Assembly (NCBI GenBank): GCA_030433255.1
Contig: JAUIMI010000002.1
Location: 239,396 to 303,395, forward strand
Length of the DNA stretch: 64,000 nucleotides
DNA from: a bacterium
GTDB lineage: Bacteria; Patescibacteriota; Minisyncoccia; Phycocordibacterales; UBA1006
Direction: 5' to 3'
Part shown: positions 9,367 to 17,711 of the stretch, piece after piece
Position numbering within the stretch: position 1 is the first letter of the stretch
How the letters are laid out: each line of letters starts with the position of its first letter
Position numbers and translations under genes: made by a program
The notes under the pieces: model-generated
What the model saw: only the letters and a program-made list of their open reading frames with translations
Database searches by the model: none
Told to the model about the DNA's origin: nothing

Positions 9367-10536
9367 ATGGCAAAAGCAAAAAAAACAACTAAAAAAACAA
9401 AAGCTGATCCAGTAAAAACTCATATTGCACAACAACGGGAAATAGAAATCCGTGATAAGAAAGCAAAAGAGTTGATAGCAAAAGGAAAAAAAAGGCGCTT
9501 TTTGACCTATGCAGAAATCCTCAAGGTATTTCCTGATATTGAAGATGATGTTTTGTTTCTTGATGAACTCTATACACAACTCGGCGATGCTGAAATTGAA
9601 GTTGTTGAAGGAGGAAATCAAGCCGGTGGTGGAGGTTTGTTAGATATCAACATGACCGATGATGATTTGTTAGCAAAAGATTTTGCGACAAAACGTCAAC
9701 CAGAAACAAAAGATTCTATTCAAATGTATCTACGTGAGATTGGTAAGTATCCATTGATTAAGGCTGCTGAAGAAGTCTCATTAGCAAAACGAATTGAATC
9801 AGGAGACGAAGAAGCAAAAAACTTACTTGCAAAAGCAAACCTACGTTTAGTCGTGTCATTAGCTAAAAAATATGTAGGACGAAGCCCTGATTTAACCTTG
9901 CTTGATCTTATCCAAGAAGGGAACATTGGACTTTTCAAGGCGGTTGAAAAATTCGATTGGACAAAGGGATATAAATTCTCGACCTATGCAACATGGTGGA
10001 TTCGTCAATCAATCACTCGTGCCTTGGCTGACCAATCACGAACGATTCGTATTCCAGTACATATGGTTGAGACGATTTCAAAATACAAACAAGTATTCAA
10101 GCGAATGAGTCAAGATTTAGGTCGCGAACCGCTTCCAGAAGAAATTGCCTTGGAAATGGAGCTCGATGTTGAAAAAATTCATATGATTGGGAAAATCAAT
10201 CAAACAACGATGTCTCTAGAAGAGCCAATTGGTTCAGATGGGGAAGAAAAATCAACACGTGGTGAGTTCATTGCAGATGAAACGATTGAATCTCCAGATA
10301 GTGAGTCTTCAAAGACTATTTTAAAGGACCAGCTACAAGAAATTCTTGATGAACTTACAGAGAAAGAGCGAACTATTATTGAGCTTCGGTATGGATTAAA
10401 AGATGGAATTTCACATACCTTGGAAGAAGTAGGACGTAAATTTGATGTAACCCGTGAACGTATTCGTCAAATTGAAGCAAAGGTTCATGAAAAAATCCGA
10501 GTAAATGAAAAAATTAAAAAGCTTCAAGATTACTAA
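9367..10536 (+). CDS. rpoD: Primary RNA polymerase sigma factor (sigma-70 family)
   Basis: Housekeeping sigma factor, 389 aa. A basic Lys-rich N-terminus is followed by a short region 1.1-like part, region 1.2 ([11 protein letters not shown]), region 2 with the -10-recognition helix ([20 protein letters not shown]), region 3, and region 4 with the -35-binding helix-turn-helix ([20 protein letters not shown]). No large non-conserved region between 1.2 and 2.1, as in compact sigma factors. It starts 2 bases after the dnaG stop and ends the operon at a strong terminator. The promoters seen in this window (TTGACA / TATAAT-like) fit a normal group-1 sigma factor. Confidence 0.96.
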   Translation: MAKAKKTTKKTKADPVKTHIAQQREIEIRDKKAKELIAKGKKRRFLTYAEILKVFPDIEDDVLFLDELYTQLGDAEIEVVEGGNQAGGGGLLDINMTDDDLLAKDFATKRQPETKDSIQMYLREIGKYPLIKAAEEVSLAKRIESGDEEAKNLLAKANLRLVVSLAKKYVGRSPDLTLLDLIQEGNIGLFKAVEKFDWTKGYKFSTYATWWIRQSITRALADQSRTIRIPVHMVETISKYKQVFKRMSQDLGREPLPEEIALEMELDVEKIHMIGKINQTTMSLEEPIGSDGEEKSTRGEFIADETIESPDSESSKTILKDQLQEILDELTEKERTIIELRYGLKDGISHTLEEVGRKFDVTRERIRQIEAKVHEKIRVNEKIKKLQDY

Positions 10537-10562
10537 AAAAATACCTGAAAGGGTATTTTTTG
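10535..10562 (+). terminator. Terminator of the rpoB-rpoD operon
   Basis: AAAAATACC-TGAAAG-GGTATTTTTT begins at the rpoD stop codon. The T-run runs directly into the -10 box of the next gene. Confidence 0.85.
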
Positions 10563-10563
10563 G

Positions 10564-10569
10564 TATAAT
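10564..10569 (+). promoter_or_regulatory. -10 box of a leaderless promoter
   Basis: A consensus TATAAT ends 8 nt before the ATG at 10578, so the predicted transcription start falls at or next to the start codon. No clear -35 box, since that position is inside the preceding terminator. Confidence 0.6.
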
Positions 10570-10577
10570 GTACGTAT

Positions 10578-11024
10578 ATGTATTGGAATGAATTAAAGAA
10601 AAAAACCTGGATTGATTGGATTAAAATTCTCGTAGCAGTTGATATTGCAAGTTCAGGTATTGGGCTTATTTTAAATGTTGATATGCATGTTTTTGCATAC
10701 ATACTACGTATTATTGGGCTTGGATTTTTGAGTCGTATTTTCTTTGGGATACTGTATGTATTTGTTGCGGTTCTTATATTTAAAAGAATTTTCCCACAGA
10801 AATTAGCTGAAGATGAAAATATTGAAGCAAAAAAAATGGATGAAGAAATTGTTGATACTACCGATCAAGTTAAGGCAGGCGTAAAAAAACTTGCTAAAAA
10901 GGCAGCCGAATTAACAGATAAGGCTCATGATAAACTCGATACACTTTTAGATAAAGGTGAGGATTTAATTAAGAAGGGGCACAAGGATGCTAAAGATGAA
11001 ATTGATAAACTAATGAAGGACTAA
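10578..11024 (+). CDS. Hypothetical membrane protein with a charged helical tail, 148 aa
   Basis: Family not recognised. Two to three hydrophobic segments lie in the first 75 residues (WIKILVAVDIASSGIGLIL, then ILRIIGLGFLSRIFFGILYVFVAVLIF). They are followed by a Lys/Asp/Glu/Ala-rich stretch (about 85-148) of heptad-like repeats such as KKLAKKAAELTDKAHDKL, which should form an amphipathic or coiled helix on the cytoplasmic side, like YtxH/LEA-type tails. It has its own -10 box 8 nt upstream and sits between rpoD and a glycosyltransferase. Function unknown. Confidence 0.75.
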   Translation: MYWNELKKKTWIDWIKILVAVDIASSGIGLILNVDMHVFAYILRIIGLGFLSRIFFGILYVFVAVLIFKRIFPQKLAEDENIEAKKMDEEIVDTTDQVKAGVKKLAKKAAELTDKAHDKLDTLLDKGEDLIKKGHKDAKDEIDKLMKD

Positions 11025-11040
11025 ACTTCATTTTTTTTAT

Positions 11041-11068
11041 TTGAAAAAAACTCATACTCAGGTAGGAT
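11041..11068 (+). promoter_or_regulatory. Promoter of the GT2 gene
   Basis: -35 TTGAAA (11041-11046), a 16-bp spacer and -10 TAGGAT (11063-11068), 11 nt before the ATG at 11080. The -35 box coincides with the in-frame TTG at 11041, so that TTG is unlikely to be the translation start. Confidence 0.5.
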
Positions 11069-11079
11069 GTTGGGTATCT

Positions 11080-12306
11080 ATGGAATATGTTTTATACGTA
11101 TTTTTGTTCATTACTTTGTATTTTCAAATTTTTCTTCTTGTTAGTTTTTTTGAAAAAAATGAATCTCAGCTAGAACAAAAAAAAGAACAAACAATTACAT
11201 ACTTATCTGCGACCGTTATTGTGCCATGTTTTAATGAAGAGGCGACTGTTGGTAGAACGATTGAATCATTATTACAACTTGAATACCCTGATGATAAATT
11301 AACTATTATGGTTATTGATGATGGTTCAACTGATAACACATGGAATGTTCTTCAGCAATATGTGCAGGAGCCAAGAATTACATTATTTCAAAAAGAAAAT
11401 GAAGGTTCAAAATTTGCGGCATTGAATTTTGCTCTTAAAAAAATTAACACGGAATTGGTTGGTGTACTTGATGCAGATTCATGGGTATCTATTGATGCCT
11501 TAAAAAACTATATGGAATTTTTTGCTGATCCAGAGGTTATGGCAACAATTCCTTCAATGGTAATTGCAGAGCCAGATTCATTTTTACGACGGGCACAAAA
11601 AGCAGAATATGATATTGGCCTTTTTGCACGGAAATCTTTTGCTCAAATTAATGCTATTTATATTACTCCAGGACCCTTTTCTTTTTTCAGGAAAGAGGTA
11701 TTTGATACACTTGGCCCCTATAAAGAAGCTCACCATACTGAAGATGCAGAAATTGCACTCCGTATGCAGAAAAATCATTATAAAATAGCATACAGTGAAA
11801 AATCAGTGGTATACACTGTTGGTCCTAAAAAATTACGACCACTCATTAAACAACGAGTTCGTTGGATTTATGGATTTTTACGAAACATGTTTGATTATAA
11901 AGACATGCTCTTTAAAAAAGAGTATAAATCGCTGGGTATGATTATTTTACCCCTTGGAATTTTCCGAGTATTTATTACTGTTATTCTTTTTCCCTTATCT
12001 ATGTGGCTCCTTGTGTTGCCACTATGGAGATGGTTTGAAAAATTATCAGTGGTTGGTCTATCAACAAGGTGGTCATGGGGAATCGATTGGTTTTTCGTGA
12101 ATGTAACGCAGCTTCAAATATTCACAATTATTGGAATCATTCTTTCTGTTATGACCCTATGGCTTGGAAGAGAGCTTGTGGGTGATAAAAGAAAATTTAC
12201 TATTGATGTGGTGTATATGTTTTTTATGTATACGTTTATCGCTCCACTATGGTTAATTAAATCAAGCTATAATGCTATTCTTTCTAAAAAAGAATCATGG
12301 CGTTAG
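11080..12306 (+). CDS. Processive-type family 2 glycosyltransferase, membrane bound
   Basis: An integral membrane glycosyltransferase of the cellulose/hyaluronan synthase or poly-GlcNAc type, 408 aa from the ATG at 11080. One N-terminal membrane helix is followed by a GT-A catalytic domain with DDGS (about 80-83), the DAD motif (131-133), the ED pair of TEDAEI (221-222) and QRVRW (258-262), the QxxRW signature of processive enzymes. Three or more C-terminal membrane helices follow. It most likely polymerises or transfers a sugar for surface polysaccharide; the sugar cannot be read from sequence. Single-gene unit with its own promoter and terminator, so no pathway context. Confidence 0.88.
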   Translation: MEYVLYVFLFITLYFQIFLLVSFFEKNESQLEQKKEQTITYLSATVIVPCFNEEATVGRTIESLLQLEYPDDKLTIMVIDDGSTDNTWNVLQQYVQEPRITLFQKENEGSKFAALNFALKKINTELVGVLDADSWVSIDALKNYMEFFADPEVMATIPSMVIAEPDSFLRRAQKAEYDIGLFARKSFAQINAIYITPGPFSFFRKEVFDTLGPYKEAHHTEDAEIALRMQKNHYKIAYSEKSVVYTVGPKKLRPLIKQRVRWIYGFLRNMFDYKDMLFKKEYKSLGMIILPLGIFRVFITVILFPLSMWLLVLPLWRWFEKLSVVGLSTRWSWGIDWFFVNVTQLQIFTIIGIILSVMTLWLGRELVGDKRKFTIDVVYMFFMYTFIAPLWLIKSSYNAILSKKESWR

Positions 12307-12310
12307 TAAA

Positions 12311-12337
12311 AACAATCCCTTAAAGGATTGTTTTTTT
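12311..12337 (+). terminator. Terminator after the GT2 gene
   Basis: AACAATCC-CTTAAA-GGATTGTT followed by TTTTT. Confidence 0.85.
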
Positions 12338-12349
12338 ATGTAAGCTAGA

Positions 12350-12355
12350 TAGAAT
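12350..12355 (+). promoter_or_regulatory. -10 box of the thioredoxin-like gene
   Basis: TAGAAT ends 7 nt before the ATG at 12363 and overlaps the earlier in-frame ATG at 12354. This argues that 12363 is the true, leaderless start. Confidence 0.5.
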
Positions 12356-12362
12356 GAATCTC

Positions 12363-13196
12363 ATGAATAATGATAGAAAAAAATATATAATCGTTTTTTT
12401 GATTACCTTGGGGATTTTTATTGTTGTGTTTGGTTTAGTATCTGTATTAAATCAGCAGAAAATACGACATATTGATGAACTACAAAGAGACATTACGGCT
12501 GATCTAATTGCCACTGAAACTCAATTTGATTTACTAAAAACCGCACCTTGTGGATCTTTAGAAAATTCACTTCTTTCTGAAGAACTGCATGAGTTTGGAC
12601 AAAAGCTTTCTTTTGCTCAGGAGAATCAGGGGTCTAATAATGATGATGTTTTGCAGCTTAAGAAATATTATTCATTATTACAGGTAAAAGATTACCTTCT
12701 TATGCAAGAATTTTCTAATAAGTGTAACTTAGACATTGATTCATTACTCTACTTCTATAGTACAGAGTGTGATGATTGTAGAAAGCAAGGGTATGTATTA
12801 ACTGAATTCAAAGAGCAGTATCCAGATGTACGAATTTATTCTTTTGATACTGATTTAGATTTTCCTGTAATTAATACTTTTGCTTCATTGTATGAATTTG
12901 ATACGTATCCAACACTTATTATTAATGATGATGTGTACCAAGAGTATATTAACCTAGAACAAATACAGGAATTGTTTCCTGAGCTTGTTCAGCGAAAGGT
13001 GACAGAGGAAAACATTGAAAAAGGTATTAACTATATTACTTCTCTTAACGAGTATTCAGAAATAGAACAAGAAAATATTATTTTTCACGAAGTAATTAAT
13101 GACGTTTATTATTATAACGTAGTTACCGATGATGGATTACTATTAGATGATATAGTGCTTAGCTTAAATGATGATTCATTTGAAATAAAAAAATAA
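12363..13196 (+). CDS. Membrane-anchored thioredoxin-fold protein with a CDDC motif
   Basis: 277 aa. One N-terminal membrane helix (YIIVFLITLGIFIVVFGLV) anchors an extracytoplasmic domain. After a helical linker comes a thioredoxin-like fold: the active-site pair FYSTECDDCRKQ (Cys 136 and 139) and a cis-Pro loop in TYPTLIIN. A C-terminal segment of about 75 residues is unlike known redox domains. The acidic CDDC dipeptide is unusual compared with CGPC or CPHC. Probably an extracytoplasmic thiol oxidoreductase; direction (oxidase, isomerase or reductase) unknown, with no DsbB/DsbD partner nearby. The start is chosen from promoter position; 12354 would add three residues. Confidence 0.75.
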   Translation: MNNDRKKYIIVFLITLGIFIVVFGLVSVLNQQKIRHIDELQRDITADLIATETQFDLLKTAPCGSLENSLLSEELHEFGQKLSFAQENQGSNNDDVLQLKKYYSLLQVKDYLLMQEFSNKCNLDIDSLLYFYSTECDDCRKQGYVLTEFKEQYPDVRIYSFDTDLDFPVINTFASLYEFDTYPTLIINDDVYQEYINLEQIQELFPELVQRKVTEENIEKGINYITSLNEYSEIEQENIIFHEVINDVYYYNVVTDDGLLLDDIVLSLNDDSFEIKK

Positions 13197-13219
13197 AAAC
13201 CGTTATATAACGGTTTTTA
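13197..13219. terminator. Bidirectional terminator
   Basis: AAAACCGTTAT/ATAACGGTTTT is a nearly perfect palindrome with A and T runs on both sides, between the convergent thioredoxin-like gene and tRNA-Thr. Confidence 0.85.
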
Positions 13220-13222
13220 TTT

Positions 13223-13298
13223 TGGAGCCATCTGTCGGGCTCGAACCGACGACCTATGGTTTACAAAACCATTGCTCTACCAACTGAGCTAAGATGGC
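13223..13298 (-). tRNA. tRNA-Thr (anticodon TGT)
   Basis: A complete cloverleaf on the minus strand, 76 nt including an encoded CCA. The acceptor stem GCCATCT pairs with AGATGGC; D-arm GCTC..GAGC; anticodon stem-loop ATGGT-TTTGTAA-ACCAT with TGT at 34-36; the T-arm contains GGTTCGAGCC. No intron. It sits 12 bases downstream of the stop of the minus-strand gene at 13311-13646, so it may be processed from a longer transcript. Confidence 0.97.
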
Positions 13299-13310
13299 GT
13301 AATAAACAAA

Positions 13311-13646
13311 TTATTTTTCTTTCATTTTGTTTATAAATTCAGAAGAATATTGTTTATCTTGCTGTGGATGTAGTGTTTTTCTTACAAAAGACTTAATTTT
13401 ACTTCCACATAAATATACGTAATTAACTATTTTCATTACTTTTTTCTTTATAAAAATAAAGAAGTCATGAGTCGTTTTTACAATATATTTTTTTGTATTT
13501 TCGAGTTTCTCCTCGAAAAGAACACTATCGATATTACACCAGTTTTTTACTATCTGCAACAAGGTTTTTTTTGTTTTATATTGTTCAATAAAAAGTAAAA
13601 CAAGGATCCCTACAGATGCAATAATAAGAATATATATAAATATCAT
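13311..13646 (-). CDS. Hypothetical membrane protein, 111 aa
   Basis: Not recognised. One N-terminal membrane helix (MIFIYILIIASVGILVLLFI) is followed by a strongly basic cytoplasmic part of about 90 residues rich in Lys with several aromatic residues (THDFFIFIKKKVMKIVNYVYL). It lies 9 bases after tsf and is probably the last protein gene of the rpsB-tsf transcript, before tRNA-Thr. No homology that I can name, and nothing links it to translation except position. Confidence 0.6.
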   Translation of the reverse strand: MIFIYILIIASVGILVLLFIEQYKTKKTLLQIVKNWCNIDSVLFEEKLENTKKYIVKTTHDFFIFIKKKVMKIVNYVYLCGSKIKSFVRKTLHPQQDKQYSSEFINKMKEK

Positions 13647-13655
13647 TAGTCTCTA

Positions 13656-14111
13656 TTATGAAATAGATAATCGTTTGAATTCAGCAACTTCAATACGTTC
13701 ACCGATTTTCAATGTTGCTTCTTCGATGAGTTTTGCAATAGTAATGTCTGGGTTTTTAACAAAAGGTTGTTCTAGCAACTCTTCGATTGTTTCAGTACCC
13801 ATAGCTGCAATATGCATAGCAATATCTGTTCCCAGAGTCATGAAATCTTCATTACGAGCAACATAATCAGTCTCACATGCTAATTGAATTAATACTCCAA
13901 CAGTTTTATTTGAATGAATGTATGATTCAATAATTCCTGCTGCAAGATCTCGATCTGCTTTTTTTGCTGCAGCTTTTGCTGAAATATCTCGCAAAAGTTC
14001 TCGTGCCTTATCCATATCTCCTCCCGCTTCGGTTAATGCTTGTTTACACTTTCCAATAGAAACCCCTGTTTCTTCTCGTAGTGTTTTAATTTGTTCGATT
14101 GAAATTTCCAT
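13656..14111 (-). CDS. tsf: Translation elongation factor Ts, short form
   Basis: Nucleotide exchange factor for EF-Tu. The N-terminal UBA-like domain (IKTLREETGVSIGKCKQAL) and the core signature TDYVARNEDF are present, so the EF-Tu contact is kept. At 151 aa it is far shorter than E. coli EF-Ts (about 283 aa) and shorter than the Thermus form: most of the second core subdomain and the coiled-coil and C-terminal modules are missing. The frame ends cleanly (KRLSIS), with no sign of a frameshift, so this is a real short form. It follows rpsB by 8 bases, the usual order. Confidence 0.93.
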   Translation of the reverse strand: MEISIEQIKTLREETGVSIGKCKQALTEAGGDMDKARELLRDISAKAAAKKADRDLAAGIIESYIHSNKTVGVLIQLACETDYVARNEDFMTLGTDIAMHIAAMGTETIEELLEQPFVKNPDITIAKLIEEATLKIGERIEVAEFKRLSIS

Positions 14112-14119
14112 ATAACTAA

Positions 14120-14797
14120 TTATTTAAGTACATCAGTAATTTTCTTTGTAAAAAGAGAAATTGATGAGACGTTAGTATCGTTTGCAACGATAGGGTGAGT
14201 AATAATTGAAATATCACAATCTGTGTTTGCAAGAGCAATAACAGGAATATTCATTTGTCGCGCTTCTGTTACTGCAATTTCTTCTTTTTTAGGGTCAACT
14301 ACAAAGAGTGCTGCTGGAGTATTTTTTAATGTTTTGATACCTCCAAATTTCTTTTCTAATCGTTCAATTTCACGTCCAAGCATTAATCGCTCTTTTTTGT
14401 TTGCGGCTACAAGTTCTCCTTTTTCAGATTGGTCTTGTAGTTTTATTAACCGAGCTACTCGTTGTTTAATTTCCCCAGCATTAGTAAGTGTTCCTCCAAG
14501 CCATCGTTCAGTCACAAAAGGCATATCAATAAGCTCTGCTGCTGCACGAATAATTTGTCGCGCTTCTGGTTTTGTTCCTACAAAGAGTACTTGTTTATCT
14601 GTTTTTTGTAATTCTTTAAGAAAAGTAAGAGCAGCTTCAAGTTGAGTACCTGTGTGCTCAAGGTTAATGATATCTTTTTTTTGCCGTGATTCGAAGATGA
14701 ATTCTCGGGTTGATGGGTGACGTCGTGTTTTTGAGTATCCAACGTGAGCACCAGCATCAAACATTTCATTAATTAATGTTTCGTTTACTTTTGACAT
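14120..14797 (-). CDS. rpsB: 30S ribosomal protein S2
   Basis: Ribosomal protein S2, 225 aa. Clear signature segments: GAHVGYSKTRRHPSTREFIF near the N-terminus, ERWLGGTLTN in the middle, and PVIALANTDCDISIITHPI towards the C-terminus. I start it at the ATG at 14797 (MSKVNETL), not at the upstream in-frame ATG at 14827, which would add ten non-homologous hydrophobic residues. First gene of rpsB-tsf. A structured 5' leader of about 140 nt precedes it, the place where S2 autoregulation acts in other bacteria. Confidence 0.96.
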   Translation of the reverse strand: MSKVNETLINEMFDAGAHVGYSKTRRHPSTREFIFESRQKKDIINLEHTGTQLEAALTFLKELQKTDKQVLFVGTKPEARQIIRAAAELIDMPFVTERWLGGTLTNAGEIKQRVARLIKLQDQSEKGELVAANKKERLMLGREIERLEKKFGGIKTLKNTPAALFVVDPKKEEIAVTEARQMNIPVIALANTDCDISIITHPIVANDTNVSSISLFTKKITDVLK

Positions 14798-14932
14798 TAT
14801 AGTTATTATTAGAAAAAGCTTGCACAATGGTTATAGCTAATAATAAAGAACCATCGTTTAATCTCGCATTCGACTGCGAGGGAAGGGAGTGGTCGACATC
14901 ATCTGAGAGACTCAATTCCACAAGTTTTTACA
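14798..14932 (-). promoter_or_regulatory. Structured 5' leader of rpsB-tsf
   Basis: Between the predicted promoter and rpsB lies a leader of about 135 nt that is GC-richer than its surroundings. It folds into at least two elements: a 6-bp hairpin CTCGCA-N6-TGCGAG (14863-14880), and a GTGG/CCAC stem (14889-14921) closing a small TGAG-AGA-CTCA hairpin. Leader-based autocontrol by S2 is known in other phyla. That this leader does the same is inference, and I do not recognise a listed S2-leader motif. Confidence 0.5.
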
Positions 14933-14938
14933 AGAAAT

Positions 14939-14966
14939 ATATTACTGATAATAAGTATTTTGTAAA
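14939..14966 (-). promoter_or_regulatory. Promoter of rpsB-tsf
   Basis: Read on the minus strand: -35 TTTACA (14961-14966), 16-bp spacer, -10 TAATAT (14939-14944). Confidence 0.5.
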
Positions 14967-14968
14967 TA

Positions 14969-14997
14969 AAAAACCATGAATCTAATCATGGTTTTAG
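14969..14997 (-). terminator. Terminator of the 93-aa gene
   Basis: AAACCATGA-N6-TCATGGTTT, a perfect 9-bp stem flanked by A and T runs, downstream of the minus-strand gene at 15013-15294 and just upstream of the rpsB promoter. Confidence 0.75.
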
Positions 14998-15012
14998 TAT
15001 TTAAATAATGGT

Positions 15013-15294
15013 TTAGAAAAGTTCACTTTTTCTATAATAATAAGCCTCTGTTCCAATAATTTTTTTCTGTGAATTATTATCTAATTCTACTATAGAAAAA
15101 GAAGATATTCGTTTTTTATTTTTTGAATTAGCTTTAGCTAAATCAGGTATATGATTCACTTTAGCAATTTCATTTGCTACTTGATGTCTCTTTTTGAAAC
15201 CTTGGACTACTACTGAATTATTTGTTTCTTTACATGCAACAAGAAAAGCATTAGTTTTTGTGTTCTCGTTGTTTTTTGAAATATCTAAAATCAT
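15013..15294 (-). CDS. Hypothetical protein, 93 aa
   Basis: Not recognised. A small basic soluble protein, Lys- and Asn-rich, with no signal peptide or membrane segment; one Cys in FLVACKETNN. It is a single-gene unit, divergent from proS and closed by its own terminator, which supports it being real. No domain visible. Confidence 0.55.
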   Translation of the reverse strand: MILDISKNNENTKTNAFLVACKETNNSVVVQGFKKRHQVANEIAKVNHIPDLAKANSKNKKRISSFSIVELDNNSQKKIIGTEAYYYRKSELF

Positions 15295-15379
15295 TTAAAT
15301 GTTTTTATTTTTATGTAAAATACTTGTTTTTTATAAAAAGTCAAATATTAAATATATTTGAAATATATAAACTTTCACG

Positions 15380-15385
15380 TACTAT
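15380..15385 (+). promoter_or_regulatory. -10 box of proS
   Basis: TACTAT ends 7 nt before the ATG at 15393, predicting a leaderless transcript. TATAGA at 15383-15388 is an alternative register. Confidence 0.45.
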
Positions 15386-15392
15386 AGAATGT

Positions 15393-16646
15393 ATGAAACA
15401 ATCTCAATTATTCACGAAAACTCGTAAAGAAGCACCAACTGATGAAGCATCAAAAAATGCACAACTACTCATTCGTGCTGGATATATACATAAGGTATTT
15501 GCAGGTGGGTATACTTTTTTACCGCTTGCAGTAAGGGTCTTGGATAATATTGCAGCTATTATTCGCGATGAAATGAATGCTATTGGAGGACAAGAGATGC
15601 AATCAACAGCATTGCAGTCAAAAGAACCATGGATTCTCACCAATCGTTGGGATGATGATGTTGTTGATAATTGGTTTAAAACACAACTAAAAAACGACAC
15701 CGAGCTAGGTCTTGCATTTACCCATGAAGAGCCAATGGCATTAATGATGAAAAATTTCATTTCTTCATATAAGGATTTACCAGCATATCCATACGATATT
15801 CGTAGTGTTTTTCGAAATGAAGCTCGCGCAAAATCAGGGGTAATGCGTGGACGTGAGTTTTATTGGAAAGCATTGTACTCATTTTCACAAAACGAAGAAG
15901 AACATGCTGTTTTCTATGAAAAAGCTGCCCATGCATATACACGAATATTTGAACGTATAGGGCTTGGAGATACTACCTATAAAACATTTGCTTCGGGTGG
16001 GACATTTTCGAAATATTCCCACGAGTTTCAAACGATATGTGATTCAGGAGAAGATACTATTTATATTGATGAAAAAACAGGGATTGCAATCAACAAAGAA
16101 GTTCATAATGATGAAGTGTTAGCAGAATTAGGTATAGAAAAAAACACCCTTATAGAGAAAAAAGCTGTTGAAGTCGGAAATATTTTTTCTCTTGCTGATA
16201 AATTCTCAGAGCCGATTGGTTTAACTTATACAAGCGAACAAGGAAAACCACAAAATGTATTCATGGGCTCATATGGTATTGGTATATCTCGTTTAATGGG
16301 TGTTGTTGTCGAAACAATGTCAGATGAAAAAGGTATTGTTTGGCCCGAAGAAATATCTCCGTTTACTATCCATTTACTAACATTTGGGAAAAACGAAAAT
16401 ATATTCCGTGAAGCTGAGAATCTTTATCACGATTTAAAAAACGCAGGTATTGAGGTTCTTTTTGATGATAGAGACTTAGGTCCAGGTCAAAAATTAAATG
16501 ATGCTGACTTGATGGGTATGCCGTACCGTGTTGTTGTTTCTGAGAAATCTGTAGAAAATGGAGGAGTAGAAATTACAAAACGTGATTCAGGAGATGTTGA
16601 GTATATTGATCAAAATCGTGTTGTTGCATATTTCACCGAAGGATAA
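15393..16646 (+). CDS. proS: Prolyl-tRNA synthetase without the editing insertion
   Basis: Class II synthetase that charges tRNA-Pro, 417 aa. Motif 2 (MRGREFYWKALYSF) and motif 3 (GSYGIGISRLMG) are clear, and the C-terminal anticodon-binding domain (FDDRDLGPGQKLNDADLMG) is present. The editing insertion of about 180 residues between motifs 2 and 3 of the E. coli enzyme (572 aa) is missing; only a short linker is left, as in other compact ProRS forms. I start it at 15393 (MKQSQLF), not at 15258, because the extra 45 residues are AT-rich, non-homologous and upstream of the -10 box. Followed closely by mreB. Confidence 0.95.
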   Translation: MKQSQLFTKTRKEAPTDEASKNAQLLIRAGYIHKVFAGGYTFLPLAVRVLDNIAAIIRDEMNAIGGQEMQSTALQSKEPWILTNRWDDDVVDNWFKTQLKNDTELGLAFTHEEPMALMMKNFISSYKDLPAYPYDIRSVFRNEARAKSGVMRGREFYWKALYSFSQNEEEHAVFYEKAAHAYTRIFERIGLGDTTYKTFASGGTFSKYSHEFQTICDSGEDTIYIDEKTGIAINKEVHNDEVLAELGIEKNTLIEKKAVEVGNIFSLADKFSEPIGLTYTSEQGKPQNVFMGSYGIGISRLMGVVVETMSDEKGIVWPEEISPFTIHLLTFGKNENIFREAENLYHDLKNAGIEVLFDDRDLGPGQKLNDADLMGMPYRVVVSEKSVENGGVEITKRDSGDVEYIDQNRVVAYFTEG

Positions 16647-16655
16647 AAATATTAT

Positions 16656-17711
16656 ATGAGTACAATTATAGAAAAAATTTATAAAAAGTTTTCTAATGAT
16701 ATTGGTATTGATTTAGGGACAGCAAATACTCTGGTTCATGTAAAAGGGCAGGGTGTTTTAATCAATGAGCCTTCAGTTGTTGCTATGAATACGAAAACAA
16801 ATCGTGTAGTGGCTGTTGGAAACGAAGCAAAAGAAATGTTGGGGCGTAATCCAGGTCATATCGAAGTTGTTCGCCCATTAGTTGATGGGGTTATTTCAGA
16901 TTTTGATGTAACCGAAGAAATGCTTTCATACCTTATTCGTAAAGCTGAATTAAAATCGAAAAAGTTCTTTAGACCTCGGGTTATTGTTGGTGTCCCTTCG
17001 GGAATTACCAATGTAGAACATCGTGCAGTATACGATGCAGCACATAATGCAGGTGCACGTGAGGTGTATATTATCGAAGAGCCTATGGCTGCAGCTGTAG
17101 GTCTTGGATTACCAGTTTTGGAACCTGTTGGTTCAATGGTTATTGATATTGGTGGCGGTACAACTGATGTCGCAGTTATTTCTCTATCTGGAGTAGTGCA
17201 ATCAAAAAATATGAAAATTGCTGGTGATAAATTAAATCAAGATATTATTGCTTACTTACGCGATGAATTTAAAATTCTTGTTGGAGAGAAAACAGCAGAA
17301 GAAATAAAAATTAAGATTGGTGCCATCAGTGATTACGAACAACTTGAGTCAGAAATCAGAGGGAGAGATATTATTACAGGTCTTCCACGACAAATTCTTG
17401 TAAATAATCACGATATTAGAGAAGCAATTAGGCACTCTATTGCTATCCTTGTTGATGGGGTAAAAGAAGTACTTGAAAAAACACCACCAGAAATTGTGTC
17501 TGATATTATGCAACGCGGTATTTATCTTGTTGGGGGAGGAGCAATGATTGGTGGGCTAGATGAATTACTGAAACACGAATTAGAGATTCCTGTTTATATT
17601 GGAGAAGAACCCTTGTATTCTGTTGTTACTGGTACCGGTCTTGTTTTGGACAATATTAATGATTACAAAGAAGTATTAATCCACGAAGACGATGAGTTAC
17701 CTTTACGATAA
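16656..17711 (+). CDS. mreB: Rod-shape-determining actin homolog MreB
   Basis: Bacterial actin that guides lateral cell-wall synthesis, 351 aa, full length. Phosphate-1 loop DIGIDLGTANTLVHV, phosphate-2 loop MVIDIGGGTTDVAVIS and the adenosine motif VGGGAMIGGLDELL are all intact. A short amphipathic N-terminus (MSTIIEKIYKKF) could bind the membrane. Nine bases after proS and overlapping mreC by 20 bases. MreB with MreC and the transglycosylase MltG elsewhere in the window shows this organism builds a peptidoglycan wall. Confidence 0.97.
   Translation: MSTIIEKIYKKFSNDIGIDLGTANTLVHVKGQGVLINEPSVVAMNTKTNRVVAVGNEAKEMLGRNPGHIEVVRPLVDGVISDFDVTEEMLSYLIRKAELKSKKFFRPRVIVGVPSGITNVEHRAVYDAAHNAGAREVYIIEEPMAAAVGLGLPVLEPVGSMVIDIGGGTTDVAVISLSGVVQSKNMKIAGDKLNQDIIAYLRDEFKILVGEKTAEEIKIKIGAISDYEQLESEIRGRDIITGLPRQILVNNHDIREAIRHSIAILVDGVKEVLEKTPPEIVSDIMQRGIYLVGGGAMIGGLDELLKHELEIPVYIGEEPLYSVVTGTGLVLDNINDYKEVLIHEDDELPLR

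Noticed and set aside
14223..14645. 140-aa frame antisense to rpsB
   Set aside because: It is a shadow of the rpsB codons; no promoter, start context or domain supports it. The same holds for the long antisense frames inside rpoB, metK, uvrB and dnaK.
15258..15392. N-terminal extension of ProRS
   Set aside because: Upstream of the -10 box, AT-rich, hydrophobic and non-homologous; the ATG at 15393 begins the conserved region.
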